Of a stretch of 12,925 bases of DNA, positions 1-9,600 are shown piece after piece (the stretch's first letter is position 1; every line of letters starts with the position of its first letter). The DNA lies in NCBI GenBank assembly GCA_027596195.1, contig JADGJG010000758.1:1-12925 (forward strand). The letters are read 5' to 3'. The notes below the pieces were generated by a model, which was not told the origin of the DNA, ran no database searches, and saw only the letters and a program-made list of their open reading frames with translations. A program made the translations under genes and the position numbers. The stretch comes from Podochytrium sp. JEL0797 (Eukaryota > Chytridiomycota > Chytridiomycetes > Chytridiales > Chytriomycetaceae).

Positions 1-27
1 TTCTTCTTGTCCAGCATGCACCTTTGA
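1..27 (+). CDS. 3' end of small tandem-family protein, copy 1 (partial)
   Basis: The first eight codons of the window read FFLSSMHL followed by TGA. This matches the C-terminal ends of the two downstream copies (FFISNMHL at 886-912 and LFLSSMHH at 1511-1537). The window therefore starts inside the last codons of a third member of the same family. The rest of the gene lies outside, so nothing can be said about its length or start. A good poly(A) signal follows 98 bases after the stop, which fits a functional gene. The function is unknown. Confidence 0.7.
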   Translation, partial: FFLSSMHL

Positions 28-124
28 GAAGCTTTCCGCATCACATCAATGCCTGCATCTCGACCTTTCTTCTGTCGCCATTTATTTATACCATTAATTT
101 TTCTATGGGGGATCCTGAATGCCC

Positions 125-130
125 AATAAA
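125..130 (+). terminator. AATAAA poly(A) signal of copy 1
   Basis: A canonical AATAAA hexamer lies 98 bases downstream of the TGA at 25-27 on the same strand. It is the natural candidate signal for 3'-end formation of the partial gene at the window edge. Confidence 0.5.
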
Positions 131-480
131 AGCTTATCATTCGCTATTTTAATTGTGATTTCTGCTTCACACGGAACTAGCATTATTCTTTGAAATCGCT
201 CTCTGGAATCCGAGCCGTTTACCAGAATCAACCCTCAAAGGACACCGTTGAGCAAACGCCACCCCGATCGCGAACACTGGGAATCACGTACATCCTTGCA
301 AAGGATCTGAGGGGTTCCTTTTCAGATTGATTCGTAATCCACTTCAATCATCGCCCGATTCGGCGGGGGGCTGGGGGGGCGGGGTCCCTTAATTGATTGA
401 TGATTGAACACTTTTTTTTGACAGCAGGGCCCAGCTTCAATCTCAAACGTGTTGAGGAAGCCACTTGGTCTGTTTTTGGC
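131..480. other. Intergenic region upstream of copy 2 with G-rich tract
   Basis: No ORF here resembles a known protein or the small tandem family. The stretch holds a G-rich tract at about 364-384 (runs of 6, 7 and 4 G separated by CT and C), followed by TTGATTGATGATTGA at about 391-405 and a run of eight T near 412-419. It is most simply the distal promoter of the gene at 667. Confidence 0.5.
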
Positions 481-510
481 GTTCCGGTCACGTTCCGGTG
501 GCCTTCCGGG
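481..510 (+). promoter_or_regulatory. Three TTCCGG hexamers spaced 11 bases apart
   Basis: TTCCGG occurs at 482, 493 and 504, so the repeat period is exactly 11 bases, about one helical turn. The first two lie in the longer identical octamer GTTCCGGT. A partial inverted match (CGGAAGG) sits at 560-566. The array lies 86-114 bases upstream of the TATA box and about 160-185 upstream of the ATG, a usual position for activator sites. CGG/CCG triplets are typical of fungal zinc-cluster factors, but no factor can be named from the sequence alone. Confidence 0.45.
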
Positions 511-595
511 AGGCGCAGTTGTTTTTCCACCGTTGCTGGACGAAATTTGAACGACCTGGCGGAAGGAGGGTTTCTGCGGCGTCGAACGAAAATAA

Positions 596-604
596 TATAA
601 AAAG
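596..604 (+). promoter_or_regulatory. TATA box of copy 2
   Basis: TATAAAAAG lies 71 bases before the ATG at 667. With initiation 25-35 bases downstream, the 5' UTR would be about 35-45 bases of pyrimidine-rich sequence. A strong TATA box and a compact leader suggest a highly expressed or regulated gene. Confidence 0.6.
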
Positions 605-666
605 GGCTCTCTTTTCCCAGCAGCTGTTCTTCATCAACACCCTCAGATTACTACTACTTCCAAACC

Positions 667-912
667 ATGCCAGGATACATTGACAACGCTGCCGCACTCG
701 ACTCATACCTCCACGTTAAGTCCCTCAAGAACAAGCGGGCTTATAAGACGGCTGTCGCTGACTGCTCCGAGTCCAAAAAGTCGCTCTGCACTCCTTCTGT
801 GAACGAGTCGGTTGTGGCTCCACCGACAGGCGCCAACAAGAAATCCAAGCGTCTTTCTGTGTTTGCAACGGAGGGGCAGGATGGATTCTTCATTTCCAAC
901 ATGCATTTGTGA
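667..912 (+). CDS. Small tandem-family protein, copy 2 (81 residues, unknown function)
   Basis: This intronless ORF starts at an ATG in good context (ACCATGC) behind a TATA box and ends with TGA. I do not recognise the product. It is small and basic, has no signal peptide or membrane segment, and is rich in Ser, Lys and Ala, so it is probably cytosolic or nuclear. The parts shared with copy 3 are an N-terminal block (PG-x-IDN, LD-x-YL, then Lys-rich), a central S-K-x-L-x-TP, and a C-terminal S-x-FAT followed by a hydrophobic end in MHL. The extreme C-terminus is also shared with copy 1, so the last eight residues may be a functional motif. The family relation makes it a real gene rather than a chance ORF. 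Its role is unknown. Confidence 0.75.
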   Translation: MPGYIDNAAALDSYLHVKSLKNKRAYKTAVADCSESKKSLCTPSVNESVVAPPTGANKKSKRLSVFATEGQDGFFISNMHL

Positions 913-1246
913 AACCTCCGCTTGCCTTCTACCTTTACCTTGCCTTATCTGTCTGTGGAATTTTTCGCGTCGTTCTATTTAATAATATTATTTTCTGCAT
1001 TCAAAAAATATATACATAATACTATCTCAAACTGAATTTTGCTGAGAGGGAGGAATGCGTCCTGCGTCTCCCGCATTTCTCTGCGCACTCTATTAAAAAC
1101 CGTATGGGTTGCATGTTGACAGATGCCTTTCCGAAGAGTAACTCAAGCGAGAGAGTGTGGCTTGCGTGATTCATCAATAATCACTCATTTTTCGTTGTAA
1201 CGTGTGGCACGCTCGTTGGTTATTTTTACCTCGAATCGAAAAGCGC
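913..1246. other. Intergenic region between copies 2 and 3
   Basis: No coding signal is visible. The stretch contains the 3' UTR of copy 2 (no perfect AATAAA; AT-rich at 978-1020), a perfect 12-base palindrome AATAATATTATT at 981-992, and the presumed promoter of copy 3. ATGs present here open only short frames that do not join the family frame. Confidence 0.5.
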
Positions 1247-1255
1247 GATAAAAAC
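1247..1255 (+). promoter_or_regulatory. Degenerate TATA box of copy 3
   Basis: GATAAAAAC corresponds to TATAAAAAG of copy 2. The preceding bases are also alike: TCGAACGAAAA before the TATA box of copy 2 and TCGAATCGAAAA before this one. The first T of the box is replaced by G, which would be expected to weaken it. This supports descent of both promoters from one duplicated unit. Confidence 0.35.
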
Positions 1256-1297
1256 GCGAGGGTGCGTCCGCGGACCACGACAAACTCACAACCGAAA

Positions 1298-1537
1298 ATT
1301 CCAGGATGCATTGACAACCCGTTAAGCCTCGACGCATACCTTTTCCTCAAGATTGCAAAAAGGCAAACCAAGAAGGCCCTGTCAAACCCCGCCGCGGACT
1401 CCATCAAGTCAGCGCTCCAAACTCCCATGGTTGTTGCGAGTGTATCACCGCTGCTGGGTTCACACGCGCAGCATCGCACGTCGGCGTTTGCGACGGCGAG
1501 TGATGAGAGTTTGTTTCTGTCGAGCATGCACCATTGA
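1298..1537 (+). pseudogene. Small tandem-family protein, copy 3, start codon lost (ATT)
   Basis: The frame is open to TGA at 1535-1537 and carries the family signatures: PGCIDN, LDAYL, a Lys/Arg-rich stretch, TP, TSAFAT and the end LFLSSMHH. At the position of the copy 2 initiator the codon is ATT, so the region reads I-PGCIDN. The same frame is open upstream to 1202 but contains no ATG; the overlapping ATG at 1306 is out of frame and stops after two codons. The next in-frame ATG (1427, CCCATGG) would give only the C-terminal 36 residues. Either this copy lost its start recently, or it uses AUU, the short internal start, or an upstream exon I cannot see. Its stop lies only 89 bases before the start of the next gene, leaving little room for its own 3' UTR. 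Confidence 0.6.
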
Positions 1538-1589
1538 TGGGAAGATGTGAAGGGAAAGTGCCCGTTCTTTTTCCGTTTGTTTTGCAGCA

Positions 1590-1595
1590 TATATA
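1590..1595 (+). promoter_or_regulatory. TATA-like element before the MDM1-type gene
   Basis: TATATA lies 37 bases upstream of the ATG at 1627, after a pyrimidine-rich stretch. If used, the 5' UTR would be only a few bases for ATG 1627, or about 50 for the in-frame ATG at 1669. The short distance leaves the choice of start open. Confidence 0.35.
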
Positions 1596-1626
1596 CCGCG
1601 TTTTCTTAATTTATCCTTCGACTTCA

Positions 1627-4600
1627 ATGAGATTTGCTTGGCCAAAAAAAAATTGTCACGAACGCGATATGCTCCTCACGAAAGAGGCACGCAAGAATGT
1701 GCATAGATTTCTTCAGTATCTGGCCTCGACAGTTCTCTTCTCCATCGAGTCGAAGCCAATCTATTCGCTTACAGTCGCAGTGTTAGCAATGACGTGCTAT
1801 TCGTCCCCATTCGTTCGGTCCATCCTATTCAACATTCTCGTGGTCATCGGGATATGGAATCTTTGTACCATGGAGGGAGAAGCACTGCAGAGATCGAGAT
1901 TGCTGAGGAAGGGAGTAATGGCTCTAATCAAGAGACAATCCACCGTGAATTTGCTCCAACAGATTCCTGCAACCAACAAAATCGCAGCAACCACATTCAA
2001 AGCTCCACAAACTTCCATCCAAAAAACTTCGATCGTGATCCCGCTCGCTCCCAAAACGGAACAACCTCTTGCGGCCTTCGTTGCCCAGCTCTCAAAGTCT
2101 ACGATCGAACCCATCGTCAATAACATCACTCACGGGGATAAAACTTCTCCATTGAATGACGTAATAGTATCTGCAGTCAGTGCAGCAGTGGGTGATATCG
2201 GACGAAAAGCCAGCGCGTTGGAGTTTACCCAATTCGTCTCACTCAAGTTGATTCCAAAAATCACGCAGCATTTCACGGATTGCAGACTCGCAGCAATAGC
2301 AGCGTCAAAGATTACACAAGCTCCTGGACTTAAACTTCAAAACGGTGCAAGCGAAAATTTCGATGAGATCATGTTGCTCAAATGCTATCGAAACGGAGAT
2401 ATCCACCCAGCCTTGAAGTCGTGGTTGAATGAGGATCAAACCAAACTGCAAACAGCTCACCGAATCAGTGAAGTAACGCACTTGAAAGCTGTCTTCAAAA
2501 TTCTTGTCCCAAAGTTGTTTGAGTCGGACAGTCGCAGCTCCATGTTTTCTGCATTTCTGACCGAAATCCTGGCCGACCAAGTTTTGAAACCAGTGATCGA
2601 CATGTTTGCGGATCCTGATTACTGGAATCAGCTTTTCGATTCAATGGTTTGTTGTTGAGCCGTCGCATTCCCCGCCATTTTCTCACCGCAAAAAAACAGG
2701 GTGATCAAGTGATCAGCCAAGAGCACATTATTGCAAAGCGAATCGCAGAGGCTGTTGATAAGCAGCTGAATGCAGAGCAGGATGATGATGGTGTAGCCGA
2801 CAGGCTGGATTGCGAAACAGAAATTGAATTGACTGGAATTGCTGGCTTGATTTCAAACGGAGCCCTGGAAGACATACTGGATGTAATCAAATCCTGTCGA
2901 AGCTCAAGCGAAGCCGCCAAGATTAAAGAATGTATTCAATCAGAAATCAAGGCAGAGAAAACGCGAGTCGGTTTGTATTCACTCATTCCTTAAACGTTCC
3001 TCATCACGATCTCTTCTTTTCAGAAATTTACACCAAAGGAGACTATATTGATGCAATCAAAGTCAAAGAGATCAAACTTCGAATCAAATGTTACCATAAA
3101 GCACTCAAAAGGGTGAAACGGAGAATTCGATCGCTGAAGAGCAAGGTGATTACGTGTGATCACGTTATCGAACCCAATAGTCCTGTCTCTGACTCCCTAA
3201 TTAGCCCAGCGGCGAGCACATGGACAAAATCGACGCGCCTCAGCTAGACGAAATTCTCAAAACTTCAATTATGCGCCCATTTTTTCAAGATTTCGACTCC
3301 CAATGGACGCAAAAGCAGCAAAATCGACCCCCATATTTCAAGCTATGGAATATTATCCATAATATCGAGGCGAGGTTGGGTGTGGAGATGACGTCTACAA
3401 CTTCACCGCTTGAAACGCAGTCAACGAGGGTTTCTCTTGCCACGGCTATCCAGGACTCTCAATTTGATCTCACGGACTACTATGACATCGAAGATACTTC
3501 GGTTCCCATCACTATTATGAAGTCAATTCGTTCGTTCTTGGCAAACGATATTACGACCACGTTTTGGGCCTCTCTACCAGCTCTGAATGAAATACAATTC
3601 CTAGAGAGCGAATTGTCGCATCTAAATGATCGTCTTTCGCTTTATATCGAGCATTTGGGAGACAATGATTTTTGGTCCAATGAATCGCTGAACGAGAAGT
3701 CGCAGCAAAATCATCCAACGGTTAATGATCTTGAGCCTTTGTGGAAGCTGCGTGATATCATTGTTGAGGAGTTGGAGTCAACAGAATACGCGCCATTTCT
3801 CGGCTCGATTCAATGTATTGCAATGATTAAAGCTTTGGCTGATGACGACCTCAAAGAGCAAGATAATTCGGAAAATAGCCCAACCTCCCCAATATTGGCC
3901 GGAAAATTGGGCAGCAGTCTAAAAGGCGCGTCGCCGACGAGGCTTACTTCCAAAAAAATGTTCAAGACCTTTTGGAAACGAAAAGGGAAGGGCAAGAGTG
4001 CTGGGGAATTTAAGAATCCGCAAGATCCAAACGAAGATGAATACATCAAATCCTACATTATTCCGCTGAAAGATTCTAGTGAGGATGAAGCGAGTGAGGA
4101 CGATCCTTTGGTTTCCTGGGGACCGTCCGCAGAAGTAGAATTGCGAAACACAGTGTCGGCTGGGGTCCGCCGCCAATCTCAAGAACCAGCTGCAAAAAAA
4201 CGTCAACCTTTTGATTTTCTGCATCCGCAATCGCGAGAAAGTAGAATTCGCCGAGAGTCGGGGGAGCAGGCCAATATTTCCTCGGAGGATGAGAATTCTG
4301 ACAGATATGTTACAAAATCGAAATTCAAAGTGTTTGAAGAACTTTCTTCACTCAAACGATGGAAGTCTGGCCGGAAAACACCAGCTACTGAAGGTCATAT
4401 CACAGGGCACCAATCTATCATGGGTTTTGACTCTGGAAATATCTGCTTCAACAAATCTCCAGAGTGTTCTTCCCCAGTCTCCGCAGATGACGAGCGTTGG
4501 TATGCAAATTCTGTCGATGCCAGAAGCTCCAGCTTGCCTCGAGACTCCAAAGCTCTTTTATCTACAAAGCTGGAGCTGCCATTGGAAATGGGAAGAAAGA

Positions 4601-6638
4601 GAGTTTCGAGCGATTCTCTTGAGCTCGCCAAAATGAAACCACTGAACAGACTTCAATCTCAATCATTGGAACACTTTCCAAAGCCAAAGGAAAAGCTGAT
4701 GCTTTCTATTGAGACCTTTAGGAAGTTTTCTTTGAAAAGAAACTCGGTGGCAAATGAAAAGCAGCCTGTCGTTCTTTCTTTGGATAGTATGACAAGCTCG
4801 CCCGAAAGGCATGAATCTGGGAGCGCATCTCTCACCATGTCCCTGACTCAGCAAATGGAGCCAATTCCATTACAGTCCAGAAAATCCTCACAAGTGAAAG
4901 GGGCCTCTCCTTTGTCTCATGAGACCACTCGAAAATCATCATTTGTTCAAGGATCGAATATAATCAAATCTGCAGCAAAAGGAATTTTACAAAAAGTCTC
5001 TAACGGAGCCGAAACCATCAAGTCACTTCGGACGTTGACAAAAAACAGGAAAGTCATGGCTGATATTGATGCTGAAAGCTCAGGATATGATTCGTGCAGT
5101 GAGCCACCACCTCGAATTGTCACAGAGAGTAACGAAACGGTTGTTGAGGAGGCTGAAGATTTTGACGTCAACGAAGGGGATGAAAAGTCGGACTTCTTGG
5201 CCGAGGAGCAACTGTCACCCCAAGCGGATATATTGCTTCCAAGTCTATCAACTCCAAGAATTATTGAGCTGGAGGATCTTGTTGAGAACACCAAGTCAGA
5301 ACTGGAGGATGTGCAGGAGCACTTGAACAATGCAGAGACACTTGATTTGTCTGCAAGTCGAATCAGGGCATTAAATTTGATGAAGTCGGGATTGGAAGTC
5401 GAGATTAAGAGATTAGAAACAGAGAAGGAACTTTGCAAAGAGAGGGATCTGGAGAACTTGATTTCACCAGTAAGAACCTTTCTCGACAAATATAATGCTC
5501 ATCTCATTGGTTTTCCACAACAGGACACAACATCAATTTTAGTTGCCTGCACTGAAGGGCCAAAAGATATTGTGTTGTTTACGATAGAAGTTCACCTTGT
5601 GAATTCATCGGGGGTCAAATCAGGGTATAGTATTGTTGTCGTTGTGCCATTTGAGCTAATCGGCAATTCAGATGGATAATTCATCGCAAGCATTCAGAGT
5701 TCATAGAGCTGCAACAAAAACTGAAAGCGAAGTATCCAATCGTGAATCAATATGAATTACCCGCAAAGTCCCTCTTCCAAGGAGTTTTCCGGAAGAGATT
5801 TGTCGAAAGCCGCAGAAAAGTATTATCCGACTACTTGCAGGTACATTTGTCGGTTATTTGCAACAAATACTAAAGTGTACCTTTCAGAATCTGCTGAAGC
5901 ATATTGAGATTTGCAAATCCGTGGAGTTCCGTTTGTTCATTTGCCACTCGGACATTATTCGTCTACTCTACACAAACTCAGCAGAACAAGAATCAAAGAA
6001 GGCCAAGAAGAAAAATGCATTTGTGAAGTCGTTATTTCCAGCCTTGTTTCTCAAGCTGGAAGAAAACATGAAGAGGCATGCCAAACCGCAATCGAGATTC
6101 AACAGTGTTTGCCTCTCTGCAGCAGAAGAAGCTGCGTTGAGCCAGGTCAATTCAAACACTGACACCATGGATGTGCTATTTGATCTGATTAGTGAGATAT
6201 TCGAGCTGAAGGAGAAGGGTAACTTCATACGGCGAAAAGCATTGAATCTTGTTCTGCAACATATTCTTGGTGGGGCTATTGAGCGGAGAGTCACGGAAAG
6301 CTTGAAAAGTGCAGTAAATGAAGATGCGATGGCGATGAGAATTGATGCGTTAAAAGATAGCTTATTTGGAGTTTGGGCTGTTCGCACTCTGGACATGAAA
6401 GGTGACTGATTTTGAGGCGCGCGACAATTGCTGATTCCAATTCCCAGTTAAAACCAAGCAAGCATCAACGTCAAAAATTACACACTTGGCTCTCGCGCTT
6501 CTTGGCAAAGTTGTTGGAAAGAAGAATGCAAAGCGTGGAGCGCTCAAGTTTCTTTGGGTGTTTCAAAACAGCCTTTTAAACCGGCAACTCATTTACACAA
6601 TTCTCGATGATGTTCTTGAGGCAATATTCAAGCCATGA
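1627..6638 (+). CDS. MDM1: Mdm1-type sorting nexin (membrane anchor, PXA, RGS-like, PX, Nexin C), 7 exons
   Basis: Spliced length is 4,707 bases, about 1,568 residues. Visible in order: a hydrophobic hairpin (about 45-80) likely to anchor in the ER; a PXA domain (about 155-338) with GDIHPAL and the typical end FADPDYWNQLF; a basic helix; an RGS-like region (about 485-685), recognised weakly; a long Ser-rich, presumably disordered linker (about 700-1150); a coiled coil (about 1159-1220); a PX domain (about 1227-1360) whose RKHSEF matches the PI3P-binding RRYSEF, with the key Arg kept; and a Nexin C domain (about 1428-1568) with GGAIERRV and ending FKP. Known family members (yeast Mdm1, animal SNX13/14/25) are ER proteins that tether to endolysosomes, vacuole or lipid droplets. 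The same role here is inference. Start 1627 is the first ATG after the TATA-like element; 1669 (GATATGC) is an alternative. The linker is longer than I expect for the family. Confidence 0.85.
1627..6638 (+). other. MDM1: Exon-intron structure of the MDM1-type gene
   Basis: Exons: 1627-2646, 2700-2970, 3024-3145, 3205-5624, 5672-5840, 5888-6401, 6448-6638. Introns are 53, 53, 59, 47, 47 and 46 bases, all GT-AG. Donors include GTTTGT twice, GTATAG, GTACAT and GTGACT. Branch-site-like CTAAT or CTGAT occurs 10-20 bases before several acceptors. Splicing at 5625-5671 joins KSG to WIIHRKHSEF and so restores the PX domain. The 6402-6447 intron restores the Nexin C end. The third intron is the least certain: 3146-3204 is chosen because its donor (GTGATT) and its branch and acceptor resemble those of the last intron, but 3154-3209 and 3146-3243 also keep frame. 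The summed coding length is divisible by three. Confidence 0.75.
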
Positions 6639-6642
6639 GCTT

Positions 6643-6648
6643 CTTATT
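6643..6648 (-). terminator. Possible AATAAG poly(A) signal of LRRC9
   Basis: On the minus strand the hexamer AATAAG lies 34 bases past the LRRC9 stop (6685-6683). It is a one-base variant of the canonical signal and the nearest candidate. If used, the LRRC9 transcript would end within the last coding exon of the plus-strand gene. Confidence 0.3.
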
Positions 6649-6661
6649 CTTCTTTTCTCCC

Positions 6662-6667
6662 AATAAA
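6662..6667 (+). terminator. AATAAA poly(A) signal of the MDM1-type gene
   Basis: AATAAA begins 24 bases after the TGA at 6636-6638. The cleavage site would then fall near 6680-6700, inside the last coding exon of the convergent gene on the opposite strand. Confidence 0.5.
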
Positions 6668-6682
6668 TAATTGCAAAAAAAA

Positions 6683-9600
6683 TCAGTAGTGCACACGTTT
6701 GAACCCAGAAGAGTTTGATGCCAGCTTCATTTCTAAACCTGAGAGAAAAACTTTCAATTTTGAGCTGAAAATTGAGTTATTTACCATCAAGAACCACAGA
6801 TGTTATTCGAATCGGCAGCTTGGCTTGTGATTGCATCGAGACCGAACTGAGAGCACCAGGAGCACCACCCATTGTTACTTGCGGTTTGATTATACAAGAA
6901 CTCTCATCCCTCATTATGCATTGATCCATAGAATACGCCTGCAGAGAGTATTCAGATCCAACCATGTCGTGCTGCTTTTAAATACCTCAGCGCGCTTCCG
7001 ATCTTCCTCATTTACTTCACGACCATCAATCATCACGATTTGGGGAAATCGCAGCACGACAACAACACGATAAAGAATTTTTCGCGTAATGGTATTGGAG
7101 AACAGACTGATCTCCAAAAGGCTTGGAAGTTTCATTTTCTGCGAGAGGTGTGTCACGATATTTGATAAGGACTAGAGGAAAATACAATATATACCTCAAT
7201 TTCGATTACTTCACTGATTCTGTTTGCATTCAGAAACAAGTACTGTAGATTCGGGAGGCAATCAAAATGTGAGAGGGACCTTAACCGATTTTCCCTGCGC
7301 GCGACAATGTCAGTAATATATCAATAAATTCTGGCTTGCTTACTTGATGTGGAGTTCTTTTAGGTTGATCAAGGAAAGAAATGAGGATGGATCAGCCGAT
7401 TTGATCTGCGTTTTGGTATCAGGATGTGCGTGCAACTATTGCTTCTAGGAAGGAAATTAACCTGATTCCTGTCAAGCACCAGCTCAACAAGTGTCGTCAT
7501 GTGCTCAAGACCGTCGATCTAAAGGACATTTAATTTTGTATCAAAATCTTCAAAACTCAAAAAGCTATTTACCCTTGTAATTTTGTTCCCCTGCAAATAA
7601 AGCCTCTTCAGCTGTCCTAGCCGATAAAGCCCCAAATCTGCAATCCGTGAGATATTATTGTTTCCCAAATGCAGCTCCTCCAAGTTTGAAAAGATGCCCT
7701 TTCGATGAAACTCGTGATTGTCCACCCGCCATCCATTCAGCCCAACCACAGCCGGAGCATCCATCCCCAGCATTTTTTCAACTCGGTTATTATTCAGACA
7801 GAGACATCGAAGCCCTTGCAACCCTGCAAACGCATCCAACGAGGTCAACTGGTTTCCATCAAACTGCAGTCTTCGAATGTTGCGAAAATCGGCCGCATGA
7901 GCACCCGTGAAGCAGTCGGCTTCGCGAATTTTGCAGTTGCGCAAATCGAGTTCGCTAATGTTGCGGAAACTAAAGTGTCCGATTTTGGCGCCGAGAAGCT
8001 CAATCGTGAGTTTGCCGAGGTAGATTTCCTTTGCGGATACTTGCTCTTTTGCTGTGATGCTTGCTCCATCCAAAATCTGAATCAAAAGTAAACGGTTAAC
8101 ACGCGAAAATTGGGAAATGAGAAGCAAGTTCTAACCTTGAGACGCGAGAGATGGAAAATAGTAAACATGCGGTAATGATTTTGCTGACAGACTTGGTTTC
8201 CCGTCACATCCAAGATAATCAACCGCGGAAGTTCCTTCAGTGGAAAAATGTTGTACAAATCGCAAATGCAGTTGTTTCCAATGTCTACAAGAAATTTTTA
8301 TCAGCATATTGGGCAGCACCGTTTCGGACTCACAAAACTCCATCAAAGACGACATCTTAGCAAACGGCTTGATTGAAGCAATCAAATTGTTTTCCAGACT
8401 CAACAGCATGAGATTTGTAAACTTTGCTGCAGATTCGACAACAGTGATTCGGTTTTTGCTCACGTCTAGCTTTGTGAGCCCAACGAGACTCGTTAACGAA
8501 TCGATCGACTCAATCTCATTGTCTTCCAAAGAGAGCTCCTCTAATCTCGGACATAGCGATAGTTTGGAAACGTCTCGAATATTGTTATTTCGGAACGACG
8601 CCCAACGCAAGTGAATCAAGCTGCAAAAAAACGCGTCAATTCCCTTCCCCCAAAACAACTCTAAAAATCAAATTACCCGAGCGGCAACATGTCTAAATTA
8701 GACAAGTTACAATTATCCAACTCAAGCGTCGTAATATTCTCGACCACAAACACATGCTCATCAAACGCCCCACCCGTGATCCTCCAATACTCATTCAAAG
8801 CAGCAGATGATCCATACCCACTCTGTGTTCTCACAGACAGCGGCCGGAACAAATGCTCCTGAATCGAAGAATGCTCGTAATACACATCCGACCAAGTCTT
8901 CATATTTTTGGATGCCCCCGCAGTCGCCCTCTCACTCTTCTTGCTCAAAATCATTGACAAGGTATCCGCGTGCTTCATGTTCGGATGCACCCCTCTCCCA
9001 TCCAAGACCTCCAGTTTCAAGAGTCCCCCAAACCCAAGCAATAGACTATGATACCCTTTGCTCTTACACACGGGGTTCAGCCTCAAATCCAAATTCACGA
9101 GTTTGCCTAAACAGTTTTGAATCTGAACCAAATCCGCCGACTGCTGGATCGAATTTTTGGCTAAATCAAGATGCGTGAGGTGACCCGCAACGTCTTGGAG
9201 TCCCGTTCCGATGGTTGAGATTTCGTTAAACGAGAGATCGAGTTTTTCGAGGTGTGGAAAGTATTTGAGGTTCGTTGGAATGTCTTTGAGTTGGCATTGG
9301 GAGAGAACGAGTTGTTTGATGGAGGAGAAGAGGCGGAATGTGGACATGGCGGGAAGCTTGTTGTAGAGAGAGAGATTCAAGATGCTGATGTTTGCTGGGG
9401 CTTTCTTGCTCAAAATTTCCTGGTTCATTCAATGTCAAGACAAGTCTGTTGGAACAGAGTCAAACTCACCAAAGTCAGCTCAATCGAAGGAGGTCCCCGA
9501 AGATCATCAATGCTTCGTATTTCAGGATATTGCGTCTCAATGACTGCCATAGTATAAGCATCAAACACTCCAGACCCATTCTGCAAAATTCGAGTTTAAG

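Noticed and set aside
488..906. Minus-strand ORFs over the copy 2 region (72 and 67 residues)
   Set aside because: They are reverse shadows of the copy 2 promoter and gene, with no family resemblance, and do not match between copies.
1..1537. CRISPR-like or transposon-derived repeat array
   Set aside because: Similarity between units is at protein level with diverged DNA, there are no terminal repeats or spacers, and the units carry their own promoters. Tandem gene duplication explains it.
1174..1590. 138-residue minus-strand ORF across copy 3
   Set aside because: It is antisense to a frame that shows the conserved family signatures; the antisense reading has no recognisable motif or counterpart in copy 2.
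1537..1626. In-frame ATG at 1537 overlapping the copy 3 stop (TGATG), which would extend the Mdm1-type protein by 30 residues
   Set aside because: A TATA-like element lies downstream at 1590, the extra residues show no family match, and stop-start overlaps are a bacterial arrangement. The ATGs at 1627 or 1669 are more likely.
4947..5489. 180-residue Ser-rich minus-strand ORF
   Set aside because: It is the complement of the Ser-rich linker and coiled coil of the Mdm1-type protein; such antisense frames stay open because of codon bias.
8151..8614. Plus-strand ORFs over LRRC9 exons 12 and 13
   Set aside because: They are shadows of LRR exons on the other strand. The minus frames rebuild regular LRRs across introns.
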